The notes under the pieces are model-generated. The model did no database searches and was not told where the DNA came from. It saw nothing but the letters and a program-made list of their open reading frames with translations. A stretch of 64,000 nucleotides of DNA from an uncultured Candidatus Melainabacteria bacterium (GTDB lineage: Bacteria > Cyanobacteriota > Vampirovibrionia > Gastranaerophilales > Gastranaerophilaceae): the NCBI GenBank assembly GCA_949902595.1, contig CATLDC010000003.1, positions 116,153 through 180,152 on the forward strand. The letters run 5' to 3'. How positions within the stretch are numbered: the first letter of the stretch is position 1; every line of letters begins with the position of its first letter. The translations under genes and the position numbers were made by a program. Positions 38,555 to 48,943 of this stretch are shown one piece after another.

Positions 38555-39922
38555 ATGCCAAATATAGAAAATACAATTGACAGAATACAGGAACTGATCG
38601 AATGTAACGCCGAGCAGCAGCTTTGTGATGAACTCAACAGCTACCACTCAGCGGATTTGGCAGACATTTTTCAACAGCTAAAACCCGAAGAGCGGCTCAA
38701 ATGTATAACAAAAGTTGACGAAGAAAAAGCAGCGGATGTTATTGAATACCTCCCGCCGCAGCTTCAGGTTGAAATCCTTGGTGACATTGACGAGGGCCTT
38801 GCTTCAAGGTTAATATCAAAGCTTCCGCATGACGAAGCTGCCGACGTTTTGGGCGACATGGAAGAGGACGAGTCACAGATTTATCTGGACAAGCTTCCGC
38901 AAAAATTCTCATCAGAAATCCGTGAACTATTGACTTATAACGAAGACACAGCCGGCGGTATTATGACCCCGCTTGTTCTCACGGTTTTTGACAACATGAG
39001 TGTAAAAGATGCGCTCGACACAATCCGGATTAAGGCTGAAAAAGAAAACATGGAGCTTTATTACGTCTATGTTGTGGACAAGCACAACCACCTTGTGGGC
39101 GTTGTCTCATTAAGAAATCTTTTGACCACTCCGGTTCATCTCAATATTTCTGACATTATGTCAAAAGACCTTGTAAAAATCCATGTAGACGATTATCAGG
39201 GGCATATTGCTGATATTTTCATGAAATACCAGTTCAACGCGCTTCCTGTAGTTGACCTTTACGACCACCTCAAGGGGATTGTAACCTGGGATGACGTTCA
39301 GGACATTGTTGAAGAAGAAACAACAGACGAAATCTTTACATCATCAGGTATCGTAACAGATTTGGGTGATGACGACGATGACATCCTCACAGGCAGCCTT
39401 GCGCACTCAATAAAAGCGCGTATTCCGTGGCTGTTTATCACGCTTATTGGTGAATTTATTGCTGTTACGGTCACAAACAAGTACGACAAAACTTTTACAG
39501 CTCTTCCTGTAATCGCTGCATTTATGCCGCTTCTTGCAGGTTTGGGCGGGAATATCGGGACACAGAGTATAACCCTTATGGTTCGTGGTATGTCAACCGG
39601 ACAAATCACGCTTAACGAAGGCTGGCACCAGATTATGAGAGAAACAATAACCGGACTTAGCATCGGTGCAATTTTCGGAATCCTTGTGACTCTTGTTACG
39701 TGGGGCTGGCAGCACAATTTAGAGCTCGGTGTTATTGTAGGGATTGCAATGTCTTTGAATATGACAATTGCAACGGTTATCGGAACCTGCACACCTCTTG
39801 TTCTTAAAAAGTTGAAAATTGATCCGGCAGTTGCATCAGGTCCTGTAATTGCAACAACCATTGATGTTGTAGGTCTGGCACTCTATCTTACCCTTGTAAC
39901 ATGGTATCTGATTAAGTTATAG
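38555..39922 (+). CDS. mgtE: magnesium transporter MgtE
   Basis: N-domain repeats LPHDEAADVLGDM, CBS pair, C-terminal GGNIGTQSITLMVRG and PLVLKKLKIDPAVASGPVIATTIDVVGL. Confidence 0.96.
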   Translation: MPNIENTIDRIQELIECNAEQQLCDELNSYHSADLADIFQQLKPEERLKCITKVDEEKAADVIEYLPPQLQVEILGDIDEGLASRLISKLPHDEAADVLGDMEEDESQIYLDKLPQKFSSEIRELLTYNEDTAGGIMTPLVLTVFDNMSVKDALDTIRIKAEKENMELYYVYVVDKHNHLVGVVSLRNLLTTPVHLNISDIMSKDLVKIHVDDYQGHIADIFMKYQFNALPVVDLYDHLKGIVTWDDVQDIVEEETTDEIFTSSGIVTDLGDDDDDILTGSLAHSIKARIPWLFITLIGEFIAVTVTNKYDKTFTALPVIAAFMPLLAGLGGNIGTQSITLMVRGMSTGQITLNEGWHQIMRETITGLSIGAIFGILVTLVTWGWQHNLELGVIVGIAMSLNMTIATVIGTCTPLVLKKLKIDPAVASGPVIATTIDVVGLALYLTLVTWYLIKL

Positions 39923-39934
39923 AAAGTAATTGAT

Positions 39935-40942
39935 ATGAAAACAGCACAGGTTTATCAAGATAAAATTATCATTAAACAGATGGACGATATTAAACTTGAT
40001 GGTCGTAAAGGCGCAATTGTAAAAGTTTTGGGCTGCGGACTCTGCGGGTCTGATATTGTTAAGTTCAAACACAAAATCGTACACAACGGCGCTGTTTTAG
40101 GTCACGAAATTGTAGCAGAAATTGTTGATATCAACTCTGACACTGATTTTAAATCCGGTGACAGAATTGTAACCTCACACCACATACCTTGTGGAGTTTG
40201 CAAATACTGCAAACACGGAAATGTCTCAATGTGCGAACATTTCAAATCAACAAACATATTTCCCGGCGGGTTCAGCGAACTGGTCTATGTTTCAGAAGAA
40301 CACCTCCAAAATGTTGCCTACCTCGTTCCAGAAAATATGAGCGAAGAAGAAATCTCTTTCTACGAACCACTCGGCTGCTGCATTCGCGCAATAAAAAGAT
40401 GCAAACTAAAGGCAGGAGATTCAGCACTCGTTGTCGGATTGGGCTCTATCGGGCTGCTTATGGCAGAAGGCTTAAAGGCAATGGGATACAAGGTTTTTGG
40501 CTGCGACCTTCTGGAAGAGAGAATCCGGCTTGCAAACAGTCAAGGTATAGAAGCCTTTAACTCCAGAAACCTTGAAGAGTTTTCTGATATTATCAACAAA
40601 AAAACAGACAACTTTGGCGTTGATGCCGTGTTTATGACATCAGGTGCCGACAAAGCAATAGATGTGGCGCTAAAAGTCATCCGTCAGGGCGGAAAAATTA
40701 TGGTCTTCTCAAGCACGCCGAACAACAACGGATACCCGAACAACGAGATTTATTACAAAGAATTGACAGTAATGGGAAGCTACTCCCCTTCACCTGCTGA
40801 TTTGAAGCTTTCCTACGAGCTTCTTTCAACCGGCAAAGTAAATGTCAAAAACCTTACAACAGTTTACCCGATTGACAGAATCCAGGAGGCTTTTGACGAC
40901 ACTATTACCAATAAGATATTCAAAGCTTACATAAAGCTATAA
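39935..40942 (+). CDS. zinc-dependent medium-chain alcohol/polyol dehydrogenase
   Basis: GCGLCGSDIVKFK, GHEIVAEIV, CGVCKYCKHGNVSMCEHF, VVGLGSIGLL. Confidence 0.92.
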   Translation: MKTAQVYQDKIIIKQMDDIKLDGRKGAIVKVLGCGLCGSDIVKFKHKIVHNGAVLGHEIVAEIVDINSDTDFKSGDRIVTSHHIPCGVCKYCKHGNVSMCEHFKSTNIFPGGFSELVYVSEEHLQNVAYLVPENMSEEEISFYEPLGCCIRAIKRCKLKAGDSALVVGLGSIGLLMAEGLKAMGYKVFGCDLLEERIRLANSQGIEAFNSRNLEEFSDIINKKTDNFGVDAVFMTSGADKAIDVALKVIRQGGKIMVFSSTPNNNGYPNNEIYYKELTVMGSYSPSPADLKLSYELLSTGKVNVKNLTTVYPIDRIQEAFDDTITNKIFKAYIKL

Positions 40943-41190
40943 ATTGTTACAAAACTTTACATTTATTTTGCGCTTGAATTTTGGTAAAACGGTTTTAAAG
41001 ATTATTAATTAAAAATAATAATTCATGCTGGTTTTGGGCTTTTGGGTTAAAGTATTCTTAGCTTAAAAAAATATGCAGAAATTCATCTTTACATTTCCTT
41101 TACAATTGCGAAAAACATGGCAATTTTTATTTTGACGGGCTTTTAAATATATATGTAAGTTGATATAATTGACTTATGTCATAAGAAGAT

Positions 41191-42930
41191 ATGTGTATGA
41201 TAAACAAAATAAGTGTAGACAGTACTAGCAGAATAAATAGCAAAATTGCCCGTAACAAAAAAGATGAGGGACAGAATCAGAACCCGAACTTCAAAGGTCT
41301 GGGTGCGGTTGCGCTTGCCGGAATACAGGCTTGCGAGCGTATGCCTATGGTTAACGTTACTGTTATTGACATGCTGTCTGCAATTTTGCCTAGAACCATT
41401 GTTGAATCAATGACCAACTGGTTTGCGGGATTTGAAGCTTTCAGGCGTGAATCATCAGGGCTTGTTGTAAACTGTTTGATTCCGAGTCTTGTAACACTCG
41501 GGCTTGCAAAGTGCATTAACCCTGCTTACATGCCAAAAGGGGTCAACATGTCCAAGTGTTGGGCTGACAGTTCGCTGCTTGAAAAGGCATCAGATTATTA
41601 CAAAGATTCTGCTTCTAAGGACAAGGTTCAGGAGTCTTTGAAGAAGATTATTGCCAATATTGAAGGCTATGACGGAAAAGAACAAGTTCGATTTAAAGAC
41701 CATATCAAAGAAGATGAATTAAACAAATTAGCAGAAAAACTCGCAGAAATCTCACGCAGACAAGATAATGAAAAAACTTTTGCGCAAAAAACAAAACAGT
41801 GGTTTAAGACCGTGTTTGGCAAAGAAAAGAAAGATATCAACCCGATTGATGACATTGTTAAATCAATCATAGAAAAAACTCATGTTTCTGAAAATATTAA
41901 CATCGTTGACGGCGGAAAAAATGTTCATGCATCATCAGTCGAATCATTATTAAAAGACTCTGTAAAATTCTTCAAAGAATACCAGAAAACAGAAGGAAAA
42001 ATGGGCATTGAAGAGTTTGCAAAACAGAGCAAAAAACTTGTTAAGGCTAAGAGTTTGGCTGGTTTAGCAGTAATCCTTCCTCTTGCAATTTCAATGCAGT
42101 ACATTAACCGCTGGATTACAGGCAAGATTTCCGGTGTAAAAGGCGCGCCGATTTATGATGATTTCGGCAAAAACAAAGACAACATTGAACAAAATCCGGC
42201 TGCAAAAGAAGGTTTGTTGAAGCAGAAGATTATTTCAATATCTTCAATGATTGGCGTATCGCTTCTTTCAATGATGAAAAAGCCTTCTATGAATATGCTT
42301 GAATTTAAGGGTATGTTCCCGACAATGGATCAGGCTAGAATCATCTCAACAGCAACGTTTGCTTCACGTATGGCAGCTGCTGATGACAAGAACGAGCTTG
42401 CAGAATCAACAGTTCGTGACATTGCAACATTCTCCGGATTATATTTCTTAGGTGATTACGCAGCAAAAGGCGCTGCAACAGCAATCCAGAACAAGACAGG
42501 TGTTTGTCTGCTTAACGAAACAAAAAAGCTTGATGAAAATGCTAACGCCCTCAAAAAATTCTGGCACTGGGTAAAAGACGTTAACATCAAGTCATCAGAA
42601 GAAGTTGTCAGTGCAACCCAGCAGAAATTGAAGGGTGTTGCCCCAACAAAAGAACAGGCAGAAACGATTGCAAAAGAGCTTAAAAGGGCTAAAAATTTAC
42701 GTTCTGCTTGCCAGGTAACCAACCTTGGTGTATCATTAGCATTGTTAGGGATTATAATTCCGATATTTACTCGGAAGAATACCAAGAAAAAACACGAACA
42801 AGCATTAAAGCTTGCTCAGGAAAAAGCACAGACCGAAAAACAAGAAACTGAAAAGCAGGAAGCTGTAACACCGCTTAATCTTGAATACTCAAGACTCACA
42901 GCCGGTTTTAGAGCAGAAAAACACCAGTAG
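41191..42930 (+). CDS. hypothetical protein, paralogous family member 2
   Basis: NPNFKG tag; homologous to 15453-16897 and 42939-44576. Confidence 0.85.
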   Translation: MCMINKISVDSTSRINSKIARNKKDEGQNQNPNFKGLGAVALAGIQACERMPMVNVTVIDMLSAILPRTIVESMTNWFAGFEAFRRESSGLVVNCLIPSLVTLGLAKCINPAYMPKGVNMSKCWADSSLLEKASDYYKDSASKDKVQESLKKIIANIEGYDGKEQVRFKDHIKEDELNKLAEKLAEISRRQDNEKTFAQKTKQWFKTVFGKEKKDINPIDDIVKSIIEKTHVSENINIVDGGKNVHASSVESLLKDSVKFFKEYQKTEGKMGIEEFAKQSKKLVKAKSLAGLAVILPLAISMQYINRWITGKISGVKGAPIYDDFGKNKDNIEQNPAAKEGLLKQKIISISSMIGVSLLSMMKKPSMNMLEFKGMFPTMDQARIISTATFASRMAAADDKNELAESTVRDIATFSGLYFLGDYAAKGAATAIQNKTGVCLLNETKKLDENANALKKFWHWVKDVNIKSSEEVVSATQQKLKGVAPTKEQAETIAKELKRAKNLRSACQVTNLGVSLALLGIIIPIFTRKNTKKKHEQALKLAQEKAQTEKQETEKQEAVTPLNLEYSRLTAGFRAEKHQ

Positions 42931-42938
42931 AAGGACTT

Positions 42939-44576
42939 ATGAAAGTACAAGCACTCCAACAACAAAATAGCAGAATCCAAAACCCGCAGTTCAAAGGCGT
43001 AGCTGATGTCAGCTTACGTTACCTTGCAACAAATCAGGCTGTTGGCGCAAACAGCGTTGACTTTTGTTTCATGGTTGCACCGAGAACTGCAAGTGACGGG
43101 ATCAAACGCGGTCCGGCTGCAGGAGCAGAGACTTTCAGGCGTGAAATCATGGGTACGGTAAACGACTCTTGTCTTGGATTGTTCGGTGCTGGTGCCGGTG
43201 CATTACTTGCGCTTTCTATGAAAGACAAATTTGGTTTGAATGTAAACCACCTTTTTACAGCGCCTGAAACATTGAATATTTTGGCTGAAAACAAAGCAGA
43301 GCAGCTCAAAAATAACAAGTCCAGATTAGAATATATTAGAAATACTTTTAAAAACATAAAAGCATATAACCCGACTTCTAAGGGTGCTGACAAAGAAGGG
43401 TTTGTCAAGCTTTCAGACAAAACTATCAAAGATGTATCAAAAATCATAGACGATTCATTAACATCAAAAGTTGATTTCCACACCTGGACAAAAAAGAAAA
43501 CACCTAATAACAGACAGGTTTTAATCAACAAGATTATCGAAAATACTGGTGCTGAATCCAGATACATACTTGAATCAGCAGACAAAAAGACAGTAAGCAA
43601 CACCAACTTGAAATCTTTGTTGAACGATATTTACATTGTTTCTCATTCGTTTGACAAGCCAAAAGTAAAGGACGCTTTTGTCGAGCAAATCAAAGGCGGA
43701 AAAGGTATTCAGGAAAACACCTTCATCAAAGGGCTTTCAAAATTCATGAAGACCAGAGCCGGAGTCGGATTTGCAGTCGCATCAGCTCTCGGGCTTTCTG
43801 TACAGCCGATTAACATGTACTTAACCAAGCTCAAGACTGGTTCTGACGGTTTTGTCGGTGTGGAAGGGCGTTCTAAAGACAACAGCGCCGGATTTATGGG
43901 GCTGAAAACCTTGAGCAGTGCGGCGTTCTTTAGCATGGTGCTTACAACACTTGAACTTTCTCCGCTCAAGTTTATAAAATCACCTGGCAAGTTTATGGAG
44001 AAAATGTCTTTCACAGGCAAAATGCCAACCATCAATCAGCTGAAAGGTGTTTACGGTATCACAATTATTTCAAGAATCTTCTCTGCACGTGACAAAGACG
44101 AGCTTCGTGAAGTGCTCACAAAAGATACTCTTGGTTATTTGAGCTGGCTCGTTCTTGGTGATTTTGTTAACAAGCTCGCAGCAGACCAGATTGACAAATC
44201 TGTTATCAATTACAAAGATGCAGACAAAAAGAAAGGCGCATTTAAACGCGCGTTCGGTGCAACATTAAAAACAAGGGATGAAATTCTGATTGAAACTCTT
44301 GCACAGCACAAAGTTGACACGACAAAGATGGAAAACGGCAAGCTTAGAGCGCTCAAGTTCAGCGAAATGTTAAAAGAGCTTAAAGAAAATCCTAAGATTA
44401 CTGACGCGGTTAGAAAAACAACCCGCAAGCGTTTAAGCACGCTCAACAAAGCCCAGATTTCAGGCTACCTGTTCTCAGGTCTTGTGCTCGGGCTCGGGAT
44501 TCCAAACCTCAACATTTACGTCACAAACATGCTTGACAAGAAGCGCAAAGCCGCTGCTATGAAGCAGAGTGCTTAG
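42939..44576 (+). CDS. hypothetical protein, paralogous family member 3
   Basis: NPQFKG tag; SIQ.INMYLTKLKTGSDGFVG and ISRIFSARDKDELREVLTKDTLGYLSWLVLGDF blocks shared with family. Confidence 0.87.
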   Translation: MKVQALQQQNSRIQNPQFKGVADVSLRYLATNQAVGANSVDFCFMVAPRTASDGIKRGPAAGAETFRREIMGTVNDSCLGLFGAGAGALLALSMKDKFGLNVNHLFTAPETLNILAENKAEQLKNNKSRLEYIRNTFKNIKAYNPTSKGADKEGFVKLSDKTIKDVSKIIDDSLTSKVDFHTWTKKKTPNNRQVLINKIIENTGAESRYILESADKKTVSNTNLKSLLNDIYIVSHSFDKPKVKDAFVEQIKGGKGIQENTFIKGLSKFMKTRAGVGFAVASALGLSVQPINMYLTKLKTGSDGFVGVEGRSKDNSAGFMGLKTLSSAAFFSMVLTTLELSPLKFIKSPGKFMEKMSFTGKMPTINQLKGVYGITIISRIFSARDKDELREVLTKDTLGYLSWLVLGDFVNKLAADQIDKSVINYKDADKKKGAFKRAFGATLKTRDEILIETLAQHKVDTTKMENGKLRALKFSEMLKELKENPKITDAVRKTTRKRLSTLNKAQISGYLFSGLVLGLGIPNLNIYVTNMLDKKRKAAAMKQSA

Positions 44577-45685
44577 AGTCGGGTCTTCTCATTCAACTTG
44601 AAATATTCAATCATATCAAGGATTGAAATGATTTCATTTTGTATTCTTTCTATGTTTTTCCTCCCATCTAATTGGGTAGAAAAATCACCGATTTCAAACA
44701 AATCTTGCCAAGTTGAAATTGCAAACACAATTCTGTCTTTGACAAAAGAACATTTGATTTTATAAGTATCAAAACTAATCGAAAGTCTCAACAACCTTTC
44801 CATGAAAGCCGGTGTAACCAAATATCTGGATTCTACCTGATCATCAGAATACACATCAAATTCATTAGAAAACTCGGTGTCTTCAAGATGAACAACGTCA
44901 TCCTGTTTTTTAGAATATTTTAGATTTGTTATAACACCTATTATAATTGTGTACAACAAATAAAGATTAATCAGTAACAGGTAAATTGGATAACCAGAAA
45001 AATAATAGAAAATACTCAAAACAATAAATAAAAAGACTTCGGCAAAAATCTCAGCATGCTGATTTTTGATATTTTTGTCACCTTTTCCTGCAACTATTGT
45101 ATTAACCTTAACATTTTTATTTATAGGAAAAGCTACTATCAAACCTCCAAAAATCTTTGAGGTTGGAGAATATATTTTTTCGTTAGCTGCACCCATTATC
45201 GTTACTTCTGCAAACTTGTATTCAACTCCCTTATAGCTTCCGGAAAACGAATCATGAACTTGAATATGGGAGAAAATCCCAAAAAGTTTACTTTCTACAA
45301 TCTCTGCGCGTGTGAATATTTTTTGATTCTGCCCCCAATACATCCCAACATTTTGTAATAGTGCACTCAATTGCGTTTTCCATGCCGGTTTTATTTTTTT
45401 TAAAAACTCTTTTGAATACAAATCATTCAATACGATGGCAGGAACAAAACTTGAAAGTATTAAAGTTACCAATATAACCTGCCATTCATGAGTAAAATTT
45501 TCTCTAAGTTCGGGATTAATAATACTAACAATAAGACTGGCGGTACTCACTAAAAATATTACAGAACCCAATATTCTTGCAAACTTAAGCTTAGCTCTTT
45601 TACTCTTTTGGGTTGTTTCTAATTCTTTAAGATAGTTAGTAATATCTTCATCAACTAATTTTTTAAATTCGCTAATACTGTTCAT
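44573..45685 (-). CDS. DUF3137-like membrane protein
   Basis: Two TM regions, IFSHIQVHDSFSGSYKGVEYKFAEVTI, FKDRIVFAIS-like C-terminal layout. Confidence 0.65.
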   Translation of the reverse strand: MNSISEFKKLVDEDITNYLKELETTQKSKRAKLKFARILGSVIFLVSTASLIVSIINPELRENFTHEWQVILVTLILSSFVPAIVLNDLYSKEFLKKIKPAWKTQLSALLQNVGMYWGQNQKIFTRAEIVESKLFGIFSHIQVHDSFSGSYKGVEYKFAEVTIMGAANEKIYSPTSKIFGGLIVAFPINKNVKVNTIVAGKGDKNIKNQHAEIFAEVFLFIVLSIFYYFSGYPIYLLLINLYLLYTIIIGVITNLKYSKKQDDVVHLEDTEFSNEFDVYSDDQVESRYLVTPAFMERLLRLSISFDTYKIKCSFVKDRIVFAISTWQDLFEIGDFSTQLDGRKNIERIQNEIISILDMIEYFKLNEKTRL

Positions 45686-45732
45686 AACAATATAGTATCA
45701 TTTTTCAGCATAAATAAAATCATATAGATAAA

Positions 45733-46404
45733 CTACAAGCGCACAACCGCAAAATGACGCTCACTCGTTCCGTTTTCCCTGCGGTATGAGTAGAACAAAT
45801 CATTGTCGCAGCTTGTACAATAAGGGCAAATATCAATCTTCTCAACCCCGGCTTCCTGAAGCTGACGAGCGTTGATTTTTTTGAGGTCAACATGCCGGTC
45901 TTGAAAAAGCCCTGACCTGTCATTCACAGTGCTAAGCAAAGTGTCCCGCACTTCCTCCGAGACCTCGTAGCAGCAGATTGAGATTGCAGGGCCGATTACA
46001 GCAATAATGTCTTTCGGGTTTGAGCCCATTTTTTGAACGGTCTTTAACCCGATTTTTGCAGCTGTACCGCGCCAGCCGGCGTGTGAGACTGCTGCAATTT
46101 TTTGTTTGGTATCATAAAGAATCAAGGGCGTGCAGTCTGCAAACTTAAGGTAGATTGCATCATCGTGATTTGAGAGTATAAGTCCGTCTGTGTCAGGGTA
46201 TTCAGCTCTTGAGTCCACAAATTCCACATGGTCGCTGTGGGTCTGTGTTGGTGTGATTATGCGCTTTGGCTGCACCCCACCCCAGCCCTCCCCATCAAGG
46301 TAGGGAGCGAAGCTAAACCCGCGCGTGGTAAAAAACGCGGTAATCCCGTCCAGAAAATCGCTCTTTAATACTCTTCTTCCTGCAAAATCGTCAAAATAGA
46401 ACAT
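45733..46404 (-). CDS. pgeF: PgeF/YfiH (laccase-domain) family protein with in-frame repeat insertion
   Basis: TQTHSDHVEFVDSR...FADCTPLILYD...AAVSHAGWRGTAAKIG...IGPAISICCYEVSEEV. Confidence 0.9.
   Translation of the reverse strand: MFYFDDFAGRRVLKSDFLDGITAFFTTRGFSFAPYLDGEGWGGVQPKRIITPTQTHSDHVEFVDSRAEYPDTDGLILSNHDDAIYLKFADCTPLILYDTKQKIAAVSHAGWRGTAAKIGLKTVQKMGSNPKDIIAVIGPAISICCYEVSEEVRDTLLSTVNDRSGLFQDRHVDLKKINARQLQEAGVEKIDICPYCTSCDNDLFYSYRRENGTSERHFAVVRL
46271..46312. repeat. dispersed GC-rich repeat copy inside the pgeF CDS
   Basis: TGCACCCCACCCCAGCCCTCCCCATCAAGGTAGGGAGCGAAG vs intergenic TGCACCCCACCCTAGCCCTCTCCATCAAGGGAGGGAACAAG at 3431-3471. Confidence 0.8.
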
Positions 46405-46421
46405 AAAACAAATATAAACCT

Positions 46422-46451
46422 AAAAGCGGAAGATTGCAATCTTCCGCTTTT
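46422..46451. terminator. hairpin AAAAGCGGAAGATTGCAATCTTCCGCTTTT
   Basis: 14-bp perfect stem with U-run downstream of the AAA+ gene. Confidence 0.85.
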
Positions 46452-46453
46452 TG

Positions 46454-47713
46454 TTAATTTCTTGAAAAAATCGACCTAATCCAATCGAATAATCCTTTTT
46501 TTCCTTCAACCTTTGCCTCTTGAGGCTGCTGGTTAAAGTACTTCATCCACTCCGGCGCGTCATTTACATTGATTGTACCGGTTGTGCTGCCTTTTGCTTC
46601 CACCGCTTCTTTCAGGTACTTGATATCAAATTTCTCAGAAGCCATGTCCTTGCTGTCTTTGATTGCAATACCAAACTTGGTCTGGGCAAGTTCTGCAATC
46701 TTTTCAATATCACGCTGTGAGTACCTTTTCTCAACAAGTTCCTGCGCAAACTTTTCGATTTCTTTTTCGTTGTTTTCAAAGAACTTGTGGATCTTAACTG
46801 CTTCACTGCCTTTGAGGTGGAATTTGAGCGACGCAACAAGCTCTTTTGCGTTCGGCAAATCAATCTTTAACATATTACCAAATCTGCTCAAAGAAGCAGC
46901 ATCAAGGTTTCCGGATTTAGGGTCAACGTTTGTTGTACCCACAATTTTAACATTTTTAAATTTTGACAACTCGTCAAGGCCGTTCAAAAATGCTGTTCTG
47001 TTTTCAGCAAGGTGAAGGTTATTTGACCCGCATTTTTCTCTCGGCACAAGAAGCGCGTCGATTTCATTGAACGCAACAAGATATTTCTTTTGAGGGTTTT
47101 TCTCTGCCTTGGATGTCAAATACTTGAACACGTTTTTAATCTCAACCGAGGTCTGACCGATATAAGGAGAGGATACGTCTGCAAACTGAACTTCCGCATA
47201 CTCTGCACCGATTTCTTTTGCCATAAGCTTAGCACTGAATGTTTTACCTGTGCCCGACGGGCCGTACATCAGCATGAACTGTTCAGGAGCCTTGGAGCCC
47301 GAGTATTTACAGAGTTCTTCATTAAACTCACCTCTGTTTTTCATTGTTTTGATAAACTCGCGCACTTTCGGGTTAACGCAGTCGTCCTCAAGTTTTGGAA
47401 AGTTTTCTTTCTTTGCAATGTCTTCAAACTTAAGTTTAGATAATCCACCTTTTCCAAGCTGCTTATACAAACCTACAGCTGTTCCGATTGCCATAACCCC
47501 AAAAGCTATAGCCATACCAACCTGCGCAACAACTCTCGTTTTGTACCAGCGCTCCTTATTCTTCTCCTTTTTGGATGCCTTTTTCTTTTCTTTTTCCTGA
47601 GCCTTAATAAACGCATCCAGTTCGTTTTCCGGTATGACCACCTTTTCTGCGCGGAAATTCACGTTCTTAAGAGGAACAACTGTATTATTTGAGACATTAT
47701 CAACTCTGAGCAT
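46454..47713 (-). CDS. AAA+ ATPase with N-terminal membrane segment
   Basis: LMYGPSGTGKTFSAKLMAKEIGA Walker A, LVAFNEIDALLVPR Walker B, arginine finger region; start placed at 47713 (SD TTAGGAG). Confidence 0.87.
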   Translation of the reverse strand: MLRVDNVSNNTVVPLKNVNFRAEKVVIPENELDAFIKAQEKEKKKASKKEKNKERWYKTRVVAQVGMAIAFGVMAIGTAVGLYKQLGKGGLSKLKFEDIAKKENFPKLEDDCVNPKVREFIKTMKNRGEFNEELCKYSGSKAPEQFMLMYGPSGTGKTFSAKLMAKEIGAEYAEVQFADVSSPYIGQTSVEIKNVFKYLTSKAEKNPQKKYLVAFNEIDALLVPREKCGSNNLHLAENRTAFLNGLDELSKFKNVKIVGTTNVDPKSGNLDAASLSRFGNMLKIDLPNAKELVASLKFHLKGSEAVKIHKFFENNEKEIEKFAQELVEKRYSQRDIEKIAELAQTKFGIAIKDSKDMASEKFDIKYLKEAVEAKGSTTGTINVNDAPEWMKYFNQQPQEAKVEGKKGLFDWIRSIFSRN

Positions 47714-47872
47714 AGGAACTCCTAACACTAGTACTTCTAACATGATAAAAACCAAAAGTAACAAATAATTGCCTTATTGTAAAGTTTTGTAAAAATTTCT
47801 TCAAAATTCCTAAAGTTTTTCGGAAAAATGCCGATAACATTATTACAAAGGGAAAAATAAAGGAAAGAAAGC

Positions 47873-48862
47873 ATGTTAGCCTGTTCACAAGTCGTACTAT
47901 TAACATTAACAGCCCGCAAGTCAGATTGCGAGTACGGCATCTCTGTAGACTCCATGGAAAAAATGGCGTTAACGAGAGAGCAGACAGCACTGTCTAAAGA
48001 ATATTACAGCAAGCTCCAATCAAAGCAGATATCTTTTTATGCTAACGGTCAGTATAACAAGATGAACTACAAATATTTGATGGGCTATGGTCAGGACTAC
48101 CTTGCAATAACCGGCGGAACACAGCCATTGAAGACTGAAAACTCAATGATTCTTACAGACTACAGAGGTCAGGTTGTTTTGAGCAAGGCTTATGCTGACG
48201 CTATCACAAGCGTTCTAGGCGCTTCTGCGATGGATGCAAACGGAAGGGGCGGAACCTTCTCCGTTAACAAGATTCCTGAAATCTTAGGTAAGCTTATTCC
48301 TGGGCACAGCGCAGAAGAATTTCAAGCATTGATTGACAACAAGAAAGTTAACACAGAATACACAGCATCAAATGTTCAAACAACAACCGGCGAAGCAACC
48401 GGAGAAAAGACAGTTGTTGATAGTTCTGACAAAACAACAAAAATTCTCCAGAGCATTGTTGATTTTTATTATCCAATTTTCTCCGCAGCTGCGTCAAACG
48501 GTTGGACAACCGAGTACAATCAGGAGATGGATAATAACGAAAACTATGTAAGTGATGCAATAGTAAACGGAACTTTCAACCTTGCAACAGTTGGGGATGA
48601 AGGGAATTACGAGCCTGACACATCTTTAACATACTATGTTACAAACGGTTGGGTACAATCACGCACAGATTCAAGTGTGAGAGAAGAAATCACAGCATGG
48701 TACAACGCTGAAAAAGAAAGAATCACAGAAAAAGAAAACTATCTTGATATTGATATGGACAACCTTTCAACCGAGCTTGAAGCAATCAACACAGAGATTC
48801 AGTCAATACAGTCATTCATTGACGAGGCAATAAGCTCTGTATTTGATTGGGGTAGTTCATAA
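47873..48862 (+). CDS. hypothetical protein with C-terminal coiled coil, no signal peptide
   Basis: Single ORF with aggaaagaaagc upstream. Confidence 0.75.
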   Translation: MLACSQVVLLTLTARKSDCEYGISVDSMEKMALTREQTALSKEYYSKLQSKQISFYANGQYNKMNYKYLMGYGQDYLAITGGTQPLKTENSMILTDYRGQVVLSKAYADAITSVLGASAMDANGRGGTFSVNKIPEILGKLIPGHSAEEFQALIDNKKVNTEYTASNVQTTTGEATGEKTVVDSSDKTTKILQSIVDFYYPIFSAAASNGWTTEYNQEMDNNENYVSDAIVNGTFNLATVGDEGNYEPDTSLTYYVTNGWVQSRTDSSVREEITAWYNAEKERITEKENYLDIDMDNLSTELEAINTEIQSIQSFIDEAISSVFDWGSS

Positions 48863-48903
48863 TAACAAATACACATTTTTCCTTTATTTCCTTTTTTCTA
48901 AAA

Positions 48904-48931
48904 AAGACTTGCTATGTTTCAAGCAAGTCTT
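48904..48931. terminator. hairpin AAGACTTGC...GCAAGTCTT
   Basis: 9-bp stem plus U-run between convergent genes. Confidence 0.8.
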
Positions 48932-48943
48932 CTTTTTTATCAA

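Noticed and set aside
39298-39861. 187-aa minus-strand ORF opposite mgtE
   Set aside because: Antisense shadow of a clear MgtE CDS.
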